This document shows positions 8,163 through 17,357 of a stretch of 64,000 nt of DNA, in pieces. The DNA lies in the NCBI RefSeq assembly GCF_964212655.1, contig NZ_OZ156465.1:4340001-4404000 (forward strand), written 5' to 3'. Below the pieces are notes generated by a model. That model ran no database searches. It was not told the origin of the DNA and worked only from the letters and a program-made list of their open reading frames with translations. This DNA comes from Candidatus Thiodiazotropha sp. LNASS1. GTDB taxonomy: Bacteria > Pseudomonadota > Gammaproteobacteria > Chromatiales > Chromatiaceae. Position 1 is the stretch's first letter; each line of letters starts with the position of its first letter. Made by a program: the position numbers and the translations under genes.

Positions 8163-10175
8163 TCAGACTTCCCGCGGTGATAACACTGAGACATTGTTTT
8201 CCTGCTCCGATAACAAAAGGGCATAAGCCTGTTCGGCTGTCATTGGATTGCCAAGAAGGTAACCTTGTCCAAATCGGCAACCGGTAGACATGATGAATGC
8301 CTTTTCCTGGGGCGTTTCCACTCCTTCCGCGACAACCTCCATGTTCAAGTTGCGTGCCAGTTCGAGCATGCTGAGCATGATGGCTTGTGTTGTGCGGTTT
8401 CTATCAATATCGTGGACAAAGCTGCGATCAATCTTCAATACTTTGGCAGAAAAATTCTGCAGATAGGACATCGACGAATAGCCAGTACCAAAGTCATCGA
8501 TTGCTATTGAAATGCCTATGTTCGTCAGCTTCTCAAAGAGTTGCTGAGTATGATTCATCTCCTTCAACATGGCAGATTCCGTTATCTCGATTTCAATTTC
8601 ATGATTGCTGATACAATATTCTGCCAAATGTGAAGCAATTATTTTTGCAATATCTTTACGGCTGAAGAGTGCCGCTGAAAAGTTTACGGCTATCTTCCCG
8701 GCTGGAAGCCCCTGTTGCTTCCATTCCTGTTGCTGACGGCAAACAGAGTTTAAAACGTACAAATCAATTTCTTCTATCAACCCTGTATCTTCAGCTACAC
8801 GCATAAAGCTAAAAGGAGTTAACAAACCCTGTTTTGGATGTTCCCATCTCACCAGGGCCTCGAAGCCTACAACTGAACCGTTTTGCAATTCATACTGAGG
8901 TTGGTAGTGCACGGTAAACTGGTTCTCTTTAATCGCGTTATGCAAATCATGACCAATCTGAAGTTCTTGTGTCACTCGGTTCTCGATCTCCCGAGAAAAA
9001 AAACAGAAGCTTCCACGAATATCTTGCTTTGCCTCGTACATGGCATGATCAGAATTTATCAGCAATGCATCAGCCTCGTTTGCGTCAATAGGGTATATGG
9101 CTATACCTATACTGGCAGATAGGTCTACTTTCAGACCGCCAATATCAAAGGGTTTGGCAAGTTTCAGCGTGATATGTTCTGCTACTGAGCCGGCTGCCGT
9201 GGCAGCTTTTTTATGGTCATCCAGGTCAGCGAGAATTACTGTAAATTCATCACCGCCGATGCGTGCCACAGTGTCATCAGATCGTAAACATTGCTTTAGA
9301 CGCTTGGCGGTAAGCTTCAGTATTTCGTCACCTCGGGCATGTCCCAATCTATCGTTGACGCTCTTGAAGCGATCCAGGTCGATGAACAATACTGCCACGC
9401 AGTTTGATTTTCTTCTTGCATGGCCAACAGCCTGATCCAATCTGTCAGTAAATAGTGTTCTGTTGGGAAGTCCGCTGACGGTATCGAAGTGCGCCAGATA
9501 ATCGAGTTTCGTATTCTGCGTCTCAATTTTTCTGCTTGTTTGCTCGATTTTATGTAAGTGCTGGTTGCGTTGCATTTCAAGGCGGTAAAGGATAATGGCG
9601 AGGACGACACCCGTAACAGCCAAGATGGTTGTTAGAAACACTGCAGTTTGCTTGAATTTGCTTAGTTCAAGCGCTATAGACTCCTGTAGCAGTGTTTCAA
9701 CTTGATCAGCTTGATCAATAAAGCCGGCAAAGATTCGATCGAACTCCTGATCGATACCTGATCCGGGCAGAGATGCTTCATAGTTGGAGAATCGTTGTTC
9801 GGCGATTGTTCGAAACTTGCCTAGTGAAACACGAACCGACTCTATTTGTCGTCGCATATCTGCAGATTTTAGCGGTACAAACGTTCCCTCATGGTTCTTG
9901 CCTCCTTCCAGCAGTGCTCGGGCATACCAATCAGACTCATCCAGATATGACCAGACATCATCGATCTGCTCGTTACTGTCTCCGGAGATAATTTCTTCGA
10001 ACCACAGGTGAGCGAGTGTGGCATTGACCTTGATCTCCATCGCTGCATCGATCTGAGGCGTGTGCCTGCTCACCATCTGTTCTCCAGTCATTATCAGGTA
10101 GCCGACAATCCCAAGCGAGATTGAAATGACGAGAATGAAACTGGCGGAGAGGTGTCCGATGCGACGTGTTCGCAT
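8163..10175 (-). CDS. Membrane GGDEF/EAL protein (c-di-GMP turnover)
   Basis: A 670-residue inner-membrane signalling protein. Residues about 13-30 and 185-205 are membrane segments that frame a mostly helical periplasmic sensor region. A GGDEF domain follows (about 235-395) with an intact RIGGDEFTVIL active site, then an EAL domain (about 415-660) with GFEALVRWEHP, DDFGTGYSSMSYL, KIDRSF and AEGVET all present. Both the cyclase and the phosphodiesterase motifs therefore look functional, and which activity dominates cannot be read from sequence. It lies alone on the minus strand between the sucrose operon and amylosucrase. The periplasmic part has no recognised ligand motif. Confidence 0.92.
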   Translation of the reverse strand: MRTRRIGHLSASFILVISISLGIVGYLIMTGEQMVSRHTPQIDAAMEIKVNATLAHLWFEEIISGDSNEQIDDVWSYLDESDWYARALLEGGKNHEGTFVPLKSADMRRQIESVRVSLGKFRTIAEQRFSNYEASLPGSGIDQEFDRIFAGFIDQADQVETLLQESIALELSKFKQTAVFLTTILAVTGVVLAIILYRLEMQRNQHLHKIEQTSRKIETQNTKLDYLAHFDTVSGLPNRTLFTDRLDQAVGHARRKSNCVAVLFIDLDRFKSVNDRLGHARGDEILKLTAKRLKQCLRSDDTVARIGGDEFTVILADLDDHKKAATAAGSVAEHITLKLAKPFDIGGLKVDLSASIGIAIYPIDANEADALLINSDHAMYEAKQDIRGSFCFFSREIENRVTQELQIGHDLHNAIKENQFTVHYQPQYELQNGSVVGFEALVRWEHPKQGLLTPFSFMRVAEDTGLIEEIDLYVLNSVCRQQQEWKQQGLPAGKIAVNFSAALFSRKDIAKIIASHLAEYCISNHEIEIEITESAMLKEMNHTQQLFEKLTNIGISIAIDDFGTGYSSMSYLQNFSAKVLKIDRSFVHDIDRNRTTQAIMLSMLELARNLNMEVVAEGVETPQEKAFIMSTGCRFGQGYLLGNPMTAEQAYALLLSEQENNVSVLSPREV

Positions 10176-10755
10176 ACCATCTATTTCCTTATGTAAAAAT
10201 TTGGCTTGGCCGCCTGAAAGCTATGGCCTATTTAATGCGATTTTCATTTCAGTCGTGCACTTTCGTGCCAAGGTCTGTGAGTAGACATGAGATATAGTAC
10301 AGTCTCTCTTTTGTTGATTTTCAACGTCATCACGTAAATTAGCTGCTTCAGTTGTTGCAAGAAAGCTGCAGATGTATGACAAGTGAAAACCGCCTAATGC
10401 CATATTCCACATCTAACCTTTTGTAAGTATTGAATAAAATTAAAAATTGACCTCAGCGGTTTCTATCTCATTATTTAGGGTATTTGACTGATTTACCGCC
10501 TGCAGCTGAAGCACAGAATATCTATGGAAATAGGACCTGGTTCAGCAGCAGGTAGCAGACTTCAGGTGCTTATCTCGGTGTGTGATTATATGCAGGATTT
10601 ATCTATACCCTCAATGCGGTAGAGGGAGTTGGCAGGGCAGTAGCGCTCTTCTGTAATCTTAGCCCATCATATGTCTACCTTCTCCCGCTCAACGGTGTAA
10701 ACTCCTACGGCAGGCAGCCGATATAGCGTGTAGTCCATTTTTCAGGTCCGCAATC
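10176..10755. other. Intergenic region upstream of amylosucrase
   Basis: About 580 nt between divergently read genes. It is AT-rich near the GGDEF/EAL start and should hold the amylosucrase promoter. A short minus-strand open frame at 10221-10412 has no ribosome-binding site or protein-like composition. No terminator, repeat or RNA gene was recognised. Confidence 0.35.
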
Positions 10756-12729
10756 ATGTATGAACAGGTATCCCATTCACTGTTGAATCAGATACTCGAC
10801 GAGATCAAGCCCGAGATACGGGAGCGTGACCTGCGCCACTTCTATACTCGTCTGGGCGCCAATTTCTATGTCATACATCAGCTGTTTCACTATCTCTACG
10901 GCAAGCGGGAAGACTTCAAGGAGCAGATGATCCACCTGGTGGAGGTGATGGCGACACGTTATATCCAGCGCCATATCTCACTCAAGCAGCTCGATAGTGA
11001 AAGGGAGAGAGACCATAACTGGTTCCTCAGCCAGGAGTGGGTCGGCATGGCGCTATACGCAGACGGTTTTGCCGATGATCTGCAGGGTGTCGAGAAAAAG
11101 CTGCCCTATCTGCAGGAGCTGGGTATCAATATGCTGCATGTCATGCCGGTCATGGTATGCCCGGAGGGAGCCAGTGACGGTGGCTACGCGGTGAGCGATT
11201 TCCGTAATGTGGATCCCCGTGTCGGTAATCTGGATGCTATCAACGTCCTCTCCTCATCCGCACGCAAGCGCGGCATGCTGTTGATCCTGGATATGGTGCT
11301 GAACCATACCTCGGATGAGCATGAGTGGGTGCAGCGCGCGCGGGCCGGAGAAAAGAAGTATCAAGACTATTTCTACATCTTCGATAACCGTGATGTGCCG
11401 GATATGTTCGAAGAGACCATGCCGGAGATCTTTCCCGAAACCTCACCGGGAAATTTCACTTGGGATGAAACAATGCAGAAGTGGGTGATGACCGTCTTCA
11501 ACCACTACCAGTGGGATCTCAACTACAGTAATCCTGCGGTGTTTATCGAAATGCTCGATAACAATCTGTTCTGGGCCAACCAGGGGGCGGATGTCCTGCG
11601 CCTGGATGCGGTGGCCTTTTTATGGAAGAAGATAGGCACCACCTGTCAGAATGAGCGTGAGGCGCATTTGATCCTTCAGTTGATGAAGGATTGTTGCCAG
11701 GTTACCGCGCCGGGTGTGCTGTTTATCGCCGAGGCGATTGTCGCGCCGGTGGAGATCACAAAGTATTTCGGCGAGGACGCGGTTATCGCAAAAGAGTGCG
11801 AGATCGCCTATAACGCCACTTATATGGCCCTGTTGTGGGATGCCGTCGCCACCAAGAATACGCAACTGCTCAGGCAGGGTATTCAAAGCCTGCCGACCAA
11901 GCTGGACCGCGCCACCTGGCTCAACTATCTGCGCTGTCATGACGACATCGGGCTTGGCTTCGACGATGCCGACATCGTTCGCGCCGGTTATCAGCCGGCC
12001 GCCCATCGCCAGTTCCTGGTCGATTACTACACCGGGCGATATAACGATTCACCTGCCCGGGGCCAGCCGTTCGGAGTCAATCACAAGACCGGAGATGCGA
12101 GAATATCCGGCTCGCTGGCCTCGTTGGTAGGATTGGAAAGCGCAATTGAGAGTAATGACGATATCGCTATCGAGCGCTCGGTGAAGGTTATCCTGCTCAT
12201 GCATAGCATGATCTGCTCCTTTGGCGGCATACCCCTGCTCTATTACGGTGACGAGATCGGTACGCTCAATGATCGCAGTTTCCTCAATGATGAGAACAAG
12301 GCTGGTGACAATCGCTGGCTACAACGGCCGAAGATCGATTGGGAGAGGGCGGAGCGCCGTCATCAACACGGTACTCCGGAGCAGCAGATTTTCAATGGTC
12401 TGAAGAAGATGATTGCCGCACGCAAAGGAATCCCCGCCTTTGCCGACTTCAACAATCGTGAGTTGATCGATGTGGAAAATCCCCACCTGTTCGTGTTCTG
12501 GCGCACCGATCCCTTTGTCCCGCTGGGGTCGGTATTGGTGGTGTGCAACTTCGACGATTCGCCTCAATATATGGAACTCTCCGCATTGGGTAACAGGGGC
12601 ATGTTCGAGTATGGCAACCTGAAAGATATCTATTCGGGTGAATCGCCCAGGCTGTTCAAGGACCAATTGGTCGTGCCGCCGTTCCAATTCTATTGGCTGA
12701 CGGATGAACGTCCCGATGTGGGCTTTTGA
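10756..12729 (+). CDS. ams: Amylosucrase (GH13 subfamily 4)
   Basis: Uses sucrose to build an alpha-1,4-glucan and releases fructose. The 657 residues are close to the usual amylosucrase length. A helical N-terminal domain (about 1-90) comes before the (beta/alpha)8 barrel. The GH13 catalytic set is present: the nucleophile Asp in DVLRLDAVAFLW, the acid/base Glu in LFIAEAIV, and the transition-state Asp in the amylosucrase-type CHDDIGLGF. DMVLNHTSDEHEW is the first conserved region. Context supports the call: sucrose-making genes and a fructokinase lie upstream, so the cell could turn stored sucrose into glucan and recycle the fructose. Sucrose hydrolase is the main alternative, but it is a less common annotation for this architecture. 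Confidence 0.92.
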   Translation: MYEQVSHSLLNQILDEIKPEIRERDLRHFYTRLGANFYVIHQLFHYLYGKREDFKEQMIHLVEVMATRYIQRHISLKQLDSERERDHNWFLSQEWVGMALYADGFADDLQGVEKKLPYLQELGINMLHVMPVMVCPEGASDGGYAVSDFRNVDPRVGNLDAINVLSSSARKRGMLLILDMVLNHTSDEHEWVQRARAGEKKYQDYFYIFDNRDVPDMFEETMPEIFPETSPGNFTWDETMQKWVMTVFNHYQWDLNYSNPAVFIEMLDNNLFWANQGADVLRLDAVAFLWKKIGTTCQNEREAHLILQLMKDCCQVTAPGVLFIAEAIVAPVEITKYFGEDAVIAKECEIAYNATYMALLWDAVATKNTQLLRQGIQSLPTKLDRATWLNYLRCHDDIGLGFDDADIVRAGYQPAAHRQFLVDYYTGRYNDSPARGQPFGVNHKTGDARISGSLASLVGLESAIESNDDIAIERSVKVILLMHSMICSFGGIPLLYYGDEIGTLNDRSFLNDENKAGDNRWLQRPKIDWERAERRHQHGTPEQQIFNGLKKMIAARKGIPAFADFNNRELIDVENPHLFVFWRTDPFVPLGSVLVVCNFDDSPQYMELSALGNRGMFEYGNLKDIYSGESPRLFKDQLVVPPFQFYWLTDERPDVGF

Positions 12730-12855
12730 TTCCCGTTATCCGGGCCTGGAAAAACGATCCCCATCGATCGTGATCCATTTGTGAGATTTCCGTGAACAAT
12801 GCGCCAACAGTGTATGATGGAATCTGGAGTAACTGCTGAGGGGAAGATTGATCTC

Positions 12856-13566
12856 ATGCGCCGTAAAGTACTTATCGTTGAAGACGAGCCCGATATCGCT
12901 CATCTGGTACAGACACACCTGAACGATATCGGTTGTGATGCCGACATCGCCGGCAATGGCGCCGCGGCGATGAATCTGTTCAACAAGGGCGGCTATCATC
13001 TGGTTGTTCTCGACCTGATGTTGCCCGACACGGATGGCCTCACCCTGTGCCGCAATATGCGAGCAGCGGGTGACTATGTGGCGATTCTGATGCTCACCGC
13101 AAAATCCACCGAGCTCGACCGTGTGGTGGGGCTCGAGATGGGGGCGGACGATTATCTCACCAAACCCTTCAGCGTTCCGGAATTGCTGGCGCGGATCAAG
13201 GCGCTGTTTCGCCGCATGGAGGCACTGCCGAGTGGCGGGACGACAAGCGGTAAACAGGAGATCATAGAGCGGGGCGGCCTGTCGTTGGATGTGGACAAGC
13301 GCAGTGTGAAGATCGACGGCAAGCCGGTGGAACTGACGGCAAAGGAGTTTGATCTGCTGCTCTATTTCGCGCGCAATCCGGGACGCGTATTCAGCCGTAT
13401 TCAGCTGCTGGATAAGGTATGGGGGTACAATCACGACGGATATGAACATACCGTCAACTCCCATATCAACAGATTGCGCTCAAAGATCGAGGCGGATCCA
13501 GCCGCGCCGCATTATGTGCTCACTGTCTGGGGAGTAGGATACAAATTCAGCGAGGAACAGGAGTGA
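12856..13566 (+). CDS. OmpR/PhoB-family response regulator
   Basis: A 236-residue DNA-binding response regulator. The receiver domain (about 3-118) has the acidic pocket EDEP, the phosphoryl-acceptor Asp in VLDLMLPDTDG and the conserved Lys in YLTKPFS. A winged-helix domain of the OmpR type follows (about 140-232), with RVFSRIQLLDKVWG and a C-terminal GVGYKF. The frame is open further upstream to 12799, but family alignments begin with the MRRKVLIVEDE-type start used here. The sensor kinase follows 54 nt downstream, so the two are a pair. The stimulus and target genes are unknown. Confidence 0.93.
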   Translation: MRRKVLIVEDEPDIAHLVQTHLNDIGCDADIAGNGAAAMNLFNKGGYHLVVLDLMLPDTDGLTLCRNMRAAGDYVAILMLTAKSTELDRVVGLEMGADDYLTKPFSVPELLARIKALFRRMEALPSGGTTSGKQEIIERGGLSLDVDKRSVKIDGKPVELTAKEFDLLLYFARNPGRVFSRIQLLDKVWGYNHDGYEHTVNSHINRLRSKIEADPAAPHYVLTVWGVGYKFSEEQE

Positions 13567-13620
13567 GCATTGCACAGCAAACCCGCTCACTGAACGCTTA
13601 ACTCAAAAGATATCGCTTAA

Positions 13621-15096
13621 ATGTTTCGAACCCTATACTCCCGGCTTTCCCTTGCGTTGATCGGTCTCTTCCTGGTGACCGGGCTGCTCTATGCGTTGAT
13701 AACCGCCGCGACCACCGAGCGCTACCTGCAGGAGATCACCCAGCACTTCAACCGCGACCTTGCCGCGAGAATCGTGGCTGACCGGGGATTGGTGATCGAT
13801 GGTGAAATGGATGACCAGGCGCTGAAAAAGACCTTCAGCGTCTTCATGGACATCAATCCCAGCATCGAGATCTACCTGCTCGACAAGGTGGGCAAGATCC
13901 TTGCGTTTTCCGCCGATCCCGGCAAGGTGAAACGCAAGCGGGTGGATCTGCAACCGATCCAGGCTTTCATGCGCGGGGAGGGATTTCCGCTCCTCGGCGA
14001 TGACCCGCGCTCCCATGATCGCCGCAAGGCCTTTTCAGTGACCCCGGTGCCGGCCGGTGACATGCCTGCGGGTTACCTCTATGTGGTGTTGCGTGGGGAG
14101 GAGTACGACAACGCCGAGCAGGCGGTGCAGGAAAGCTATGCCCTGCGCTACAGTGCCAGTGCCGTGGCTGTCAGTCTGGGATTCGGGCTCCTCTCCGGTC
14201 TGCTGCTGTTTTTCTGGCTCACCCGGCGCGTACAACGCCTCTCCCAGGTGATGTCGTCGTTTCAGCAAAGCGACTTCACCCGGCACGAACAGTTCACGAA
14301 GGACGATACAGGCCCCGGCGGCGACGAAGTGGATCGACTGGGTGCCGCCTTCGATGAAATGGCAAGCCGAATTATCGATCAGTGGGGCCAGCTCAAAGAG
14401 CAGGACCGGCTGCGCCGGGAGCTGGTGGCCCAGGTCTCACACGATCTGCGCACCCCCCTCGCCGCGTTGCATGGCTACCTGGAGACGGTCAACATGAAGG
14501 GCGAGGATCTCAACGAAGCGCGCAGGGACGAATACCTGGGTATCGCCCTCAACCAGAGCGAACGGCTGAAGCGCATGGTGGAGGAGCTGTTCGAATTGGC
14601 CCAGCTCGAAGCCCGGGACACCAAGCCGGTCTGCGAACCGATGCCGCTGGCGGAACTGGTGCAGGATGTGATTCAGAAATTCCAACTCCGCGCCCGGCAG
14701 GCGGGGGTCACCCTGGACTGGCAGATCCCCGAAACCTCACCCTTCGTGAATGCCGATTTCGCCCTCACCGAACGGGTCCTCGATAACCTCATCGCCAATG
14801 CCCTGGATCATGTGGAGGAGGGTGGTAAGGTCACCCTGCAGATCGCCCAACAGGACCAGCAGGCAGTGGTGAATGTCACCGATAGCGGCAGTGGCATCAG
14901 CGAGGATGATCTACCCCATATTTTCGATCCCTTCTACAAAAAACGCCGCACAGGCAAAGAAGGTGGACATGCCGGATTAGGGCTGGCCATCGCACAGCGC
15001 ATGGTTGAACTACAAGGTGGTCGCATAACCGCTTCCAACAGTGAAGGCGGTGGGGCTTGTTTTAGTTTTACCCTGCCACTAGTTCTGAGTAATTAA
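13621..15096 (+). CDS. Sensor histidine kinase (HAMP, HisKA, HATPase)
   Basis: Partner of the response regulator just upstream. The 491 residues start with a membrane segment (about 10-30), a periplasmic region of about 150 residues that is probably a sensor, a second membrane segment (about 178-202) and a HAMP linker. The phospho-acceptor His lies in VSHDLRTPLAAL near residue 280. The ATP-binding domain has the N box (LDNLIANALDH), the G1 box (DSGSGISEDDLPHIF), the F box (DPFYKK) and the G2 box (GHAGLGLAIAQRM), all intact. The gene is GC-rich, in contrast to the AT-rich island that begins right after its stop, so this stop marks the left edge of the accessory region. Confidence 0.93.
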   Translation: MFRTLYSRLSLALIGLFLVTGLLYALITAATTERYLQEITQHFNRDLAARIVADRGLVIDGEMDDQALKKTFSVFMDINPSIEIYLLDKVGKILAFSADPGKVKRKRVDLQPIQAFMRGEGFPLLGDDPRSHDRRKAFSVTPVPAGDMPAGYLYVVLRGEEYDNAEQAVQESYALRYSASAVAVSLGFGLLSGLLLFFWLTRRVQRLSQVMSSFQQSDFTRHEQFTKDDTGPGGDEVDRLGAAFDEMASRIIDQWGQLKEQDRLRRELVAQVSHDLRTPLAALHGYLETVNMKGEDLNEARRDEYLGIALNQSERLKRMVEELFELAQLEARDTKPVCEPMPLAELVQDVIQKFQLRARQAGVTLDWQIPETSPFVNADFALTERVLDNLIANALDHVEEGGKVTLQIAQQDQQAVVNVTDSGSGISEDDLPHIFDPFYKKRRTGKEGGHAGLGLAIAQRMVELQGGRITASNSEGGGACFSFTLPLVLSN

Positions 15097-15207
15097 TAAT
15101 AAAATTAAGCGCTAGATGATATCCCATTGTAAATGAATAACAGGACAAGGGGGGCGTTAATGCAGATGTTAGCTGGAGTGGGGAGTCAGAAGGAGTAGGA
15201 ATAATAG

Positions 15208-15861
15208 ATGGATAATGATGAACAAGAATATTTCAAAGCTCTTGCCGGACAGCTTGTTAGTGATGTTTCGTCTGCTGAGCAAGTTTACAGGTTCACTAGA
15301 AACAAGGATGTTGTTGGGGCTTTTGCAGAGTCATTAGTTTATCAATTTGTTAGTAAGGTAGTTCATCCTCTACGTATTTCATCCGGCACAGTGATTAGCA
15401 AAGATTCTTATAAGGCCAAAAAAACGACACCACAGCTTGATTTAATTATTTGGGATCCAAATCCAGTACCACCGATTGTTGCTGAAGAGCGGTTTGCTCT
15501 AGTACCGAGAAATTCTGTGCTGGGTATAATTGAGGTAAAGAAAACTGATTATAATAGTGGTCTAGTTAGTATTAACAAAAAAATTGATGAAGTTGATGAG
15601 TGTTTTCCTTTAAACAGTATAAATAAATTGTTTCTCGGTGTAATTTGCGCTGCAACTAAATATGATCCAAATGGAGAAAATAAGCTTTCAGAAATGATCG
15701 GCAATAAGCGAGTTGTTTGTTTGCTGGATTACAGAGGGGATAAACCGATTCCAAATTCAGAAGGCATATATAGATTGATTAATTTTTTGGGTGCAGTAAG
15801 AATTGAATCCATAAAAAGAAAAGCTAAATTTGCTGTTAATTACCCAGGTTCTGAATGGTAG
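15208..15861 (+). CDS. DUF6602-like protein, possible PD-(D/E)XK fold
   Basis: A 217-residue soluble protein resembling the DUF6602 group, which is found mainly in accessory regions. The segment QLDLIIWD followed about 30 residues later by GIIEVKK reads like the D...(E)xK core of the restriction-endonuclease-like fold, and GAFAESLVYQFV supplies an upstream acidic helix. A nuclease activity is inference only. It is clearly more AT-rich than the kinase upstream and stands just outside the integron, on the side away from the cassettes, so it probably came by transfer. No methyltransferase or partner gene is next to it. A ribosome-binding site (AGGAG or GGA) is present before the ATG. Confidence 0.65.
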   Translation: MDNDEQEYFKALAGQLVSDVSSAEQVYRFTRNKDVVGAFAESLVYQFVSKVVHPLRISSGTVISKDSYKAKKTTPQLDLIIWDPNPVPPIVAEERFALVPRNSVLGIIEVKKTDYNSGLVSINKKIDEVDECFPLNSINKLFLGVICAATKYDPNGENKLSEMIGNKRVVCLLDYRGDKPIPNSEGIYRLINFLGAVRIESIKRKAKFAVNYPGSEW

Positions 15862-16102
15862 TTAACATTGAAAGAATAAAATAGCTAACTGATCCAGCTT
15901 GGATCTTATCTGACAACTAACGTCAGATGATTTCAAAGCCTCCTACTGCTTTGCTGGTAGTGGCCAATGGAATAAAATTCCCAATAGTCCGAATTCGGCC
16001 AAAAGCAGACCCTTGTAGGAAGAACCAGATATCTTCATAGCGGACATTTGAGCAGCGAGTTGGTCGGTCCATCCGAATTGGACCGATGAATCAATAGACC
16101 CG

Positions 16103-17093
16103 TTATCGAAGGCCCTTTAATTGATCAAACGGACTACAAACATGCTTGTGATCAGGTGTGATGTGCGTATAAATCATCGTTGTTTCAACGTTTTTGTGTC
16201 CAAGCAGGGTTTGGATGGTTCTGATGTCCGTTCCTGCTGCCAGCAAATGGCTCGCAAAACTGTGCCTTAGCGTATGGGGTCCAACATGCTTGTGGATCTT
16301 CGCTTGCTGCACGGCTCTTTTAAAGGCTCTACGAAGCGTACTGGGAGACGCATGCCATCGCGCCATCTGAGGGGTATTTTGCCAGGGCCGAACCACCGTT
16401 GAAGGGAAGACGAATTGCCAGGCCAGTGACCTGGAGGCGGAAGGGTACTTTCTGTACAGGGCGTTGGGCATCGGGGCGAAGCCATTTCCGCGAAGCATGT
16501 CAGATGTGTGTAATTGTGCCACCTTGGTTAGATGGTTGCGCAGTGCCGGGATCAGGGCATCTGGTAGCAACGTTGCCCGGTCCTTATTGCCCTTAGCAGC
16601 ACGTACCGTGATCGATCGAAGATCAAAATCGATATCCTTGACCCGCAGGGTCATACACTCATGGATTCTCATTCCTGTGCCATAGATGAGTTCTGCCATC
16701 AAGCGAGTGGTACCGCTCATCCGTGCGAAGGTAGCCGACACCTCTTGCGTCGACATCACCACAGGAATGGATTTGTAGCGCTTGATCCGTCTCAGATTAT
16801 CTAGCTCGGGTATTTCCTGTTGCAAAACAGTACGATACAGGAAAACAATCGCATTGAGAGCACCTGATTGTGTACTTGCAGAGACGTTGCGACGGGAGGC
16901 CAGGTGGTTGAGGTAGCCTTCGATTTCTTGCTTACCCAACTCGTTGGGATGGCGCTTGTCATTGAACAGGATGAACTGACGGATCCAGTAGACATAGGAC
17001 TTTTCAGTTCTATGACTGAAATGTTTCTGCCGACAGGCAGTTCGGACCTGGTCAAGTAGACGTGGCTTGCGTGGTTCAGCGGGGTGACCCCAT
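16103..17093 (-). CDS. intI: Integron integrase IntI, frame broken after start codon
   Basis: Tyrosine recombinase that moves gene cassettes. It has the IntI-specific extra region (NALYRKYPSASRSLAWQFVFPS) missing from XerC/D, and the catalytic set Arg (GTGMRIHE), His-Arg (HTLRHSF), His (LLGHK) and Tyr (MIYTHI). Read with one base removed, it would be 329 residues, the normal IntI length. An ATG at 17093 with a strong GGAGGA upstream opens a frame that stops after five codons. The conserved N-terminus (KPRLLDQVR, then HFSHRTEKSYVYWIR) sits in the adjoining frame. Removing one G from the GGGG run (17088-17091) restores it. As written, only an internal TTG at 16939 can start a shortened form of 278 residues. 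This is either a sequencing error in a homopolymer or a real inactivation. Confidence 0.9.
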
Positions 17094-17260
17094 GATTTTC
17101 CTCCAAAATCGGTAGTTTGCCACTGTCACGACTTGCTGAGAATGTATAACGAGACGCCAAGAAGCTAAGTCTTTGATATACTGCCAGATAATGCGTTACA
17201 TAGAGGTCTTGCTATAAATGTATAACGAGACGTGGGGTCTCGTTAATATAGCTGTTGAAC
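17094..17260. other. Integron attI region and intI promoter
   Basis: The stretch between the integrase start and the first cassette position. It contains a 16-nt partial copy (17141-17156, AATGTATAACGAGACG) of the mini-site that occurs in full at 17216-17256. Two possible crossover triplets are GTTACAT (about 17193-17199) and GTTGAAC (17254-17260). Which of these is the working attI point cannot be settled by eye. The intI promoter must also lie here, and possibly a cassette promoter reading right. Confidence 0.6.
17220..17260 (+). repeat. Mini attC-like site, copy 1 (next to attI)
   Basis: R''-like GTATAAC, then GAGAC, a short loop and GTCTC, then GTTAATATAGCT and R' GTTGAAC. The inner arms AACGAGAC and GTCTCGTT (17224-17231 and 17237-17244) form a perfect 8-bp stem. 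The sequence AAATGTATAAC through GTT (17216-17256) is identical in all four copies in the window. Immediately after GTTGAAC the sequence changes to that of the IS91-like element; GAAC is also the tetranucleotide favoured by IS91 as a target. Confidence 0.75.
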
Positions 17261-17357
17261 TAAACCGCTTCGCGGGGCCTTTCACAACCCACCCCTGAGT
17301 CATCATCAACCAGACTCCTAAAGGACCACTGTTGGTCTACCACACAGGAGTCAACCG

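Noticed and set aside
10221-10412. Minus-strand frame of 63 codons before amylosucrase
   Set aside because: No ribosome-binding site, low-complexity composition, within a promoter region.
16103-16939. Integrase as a XerC/D or phage integrase
   Set aside because: The insertion typical of IntI is present and the gene is followed by attC-bordered cassettes.
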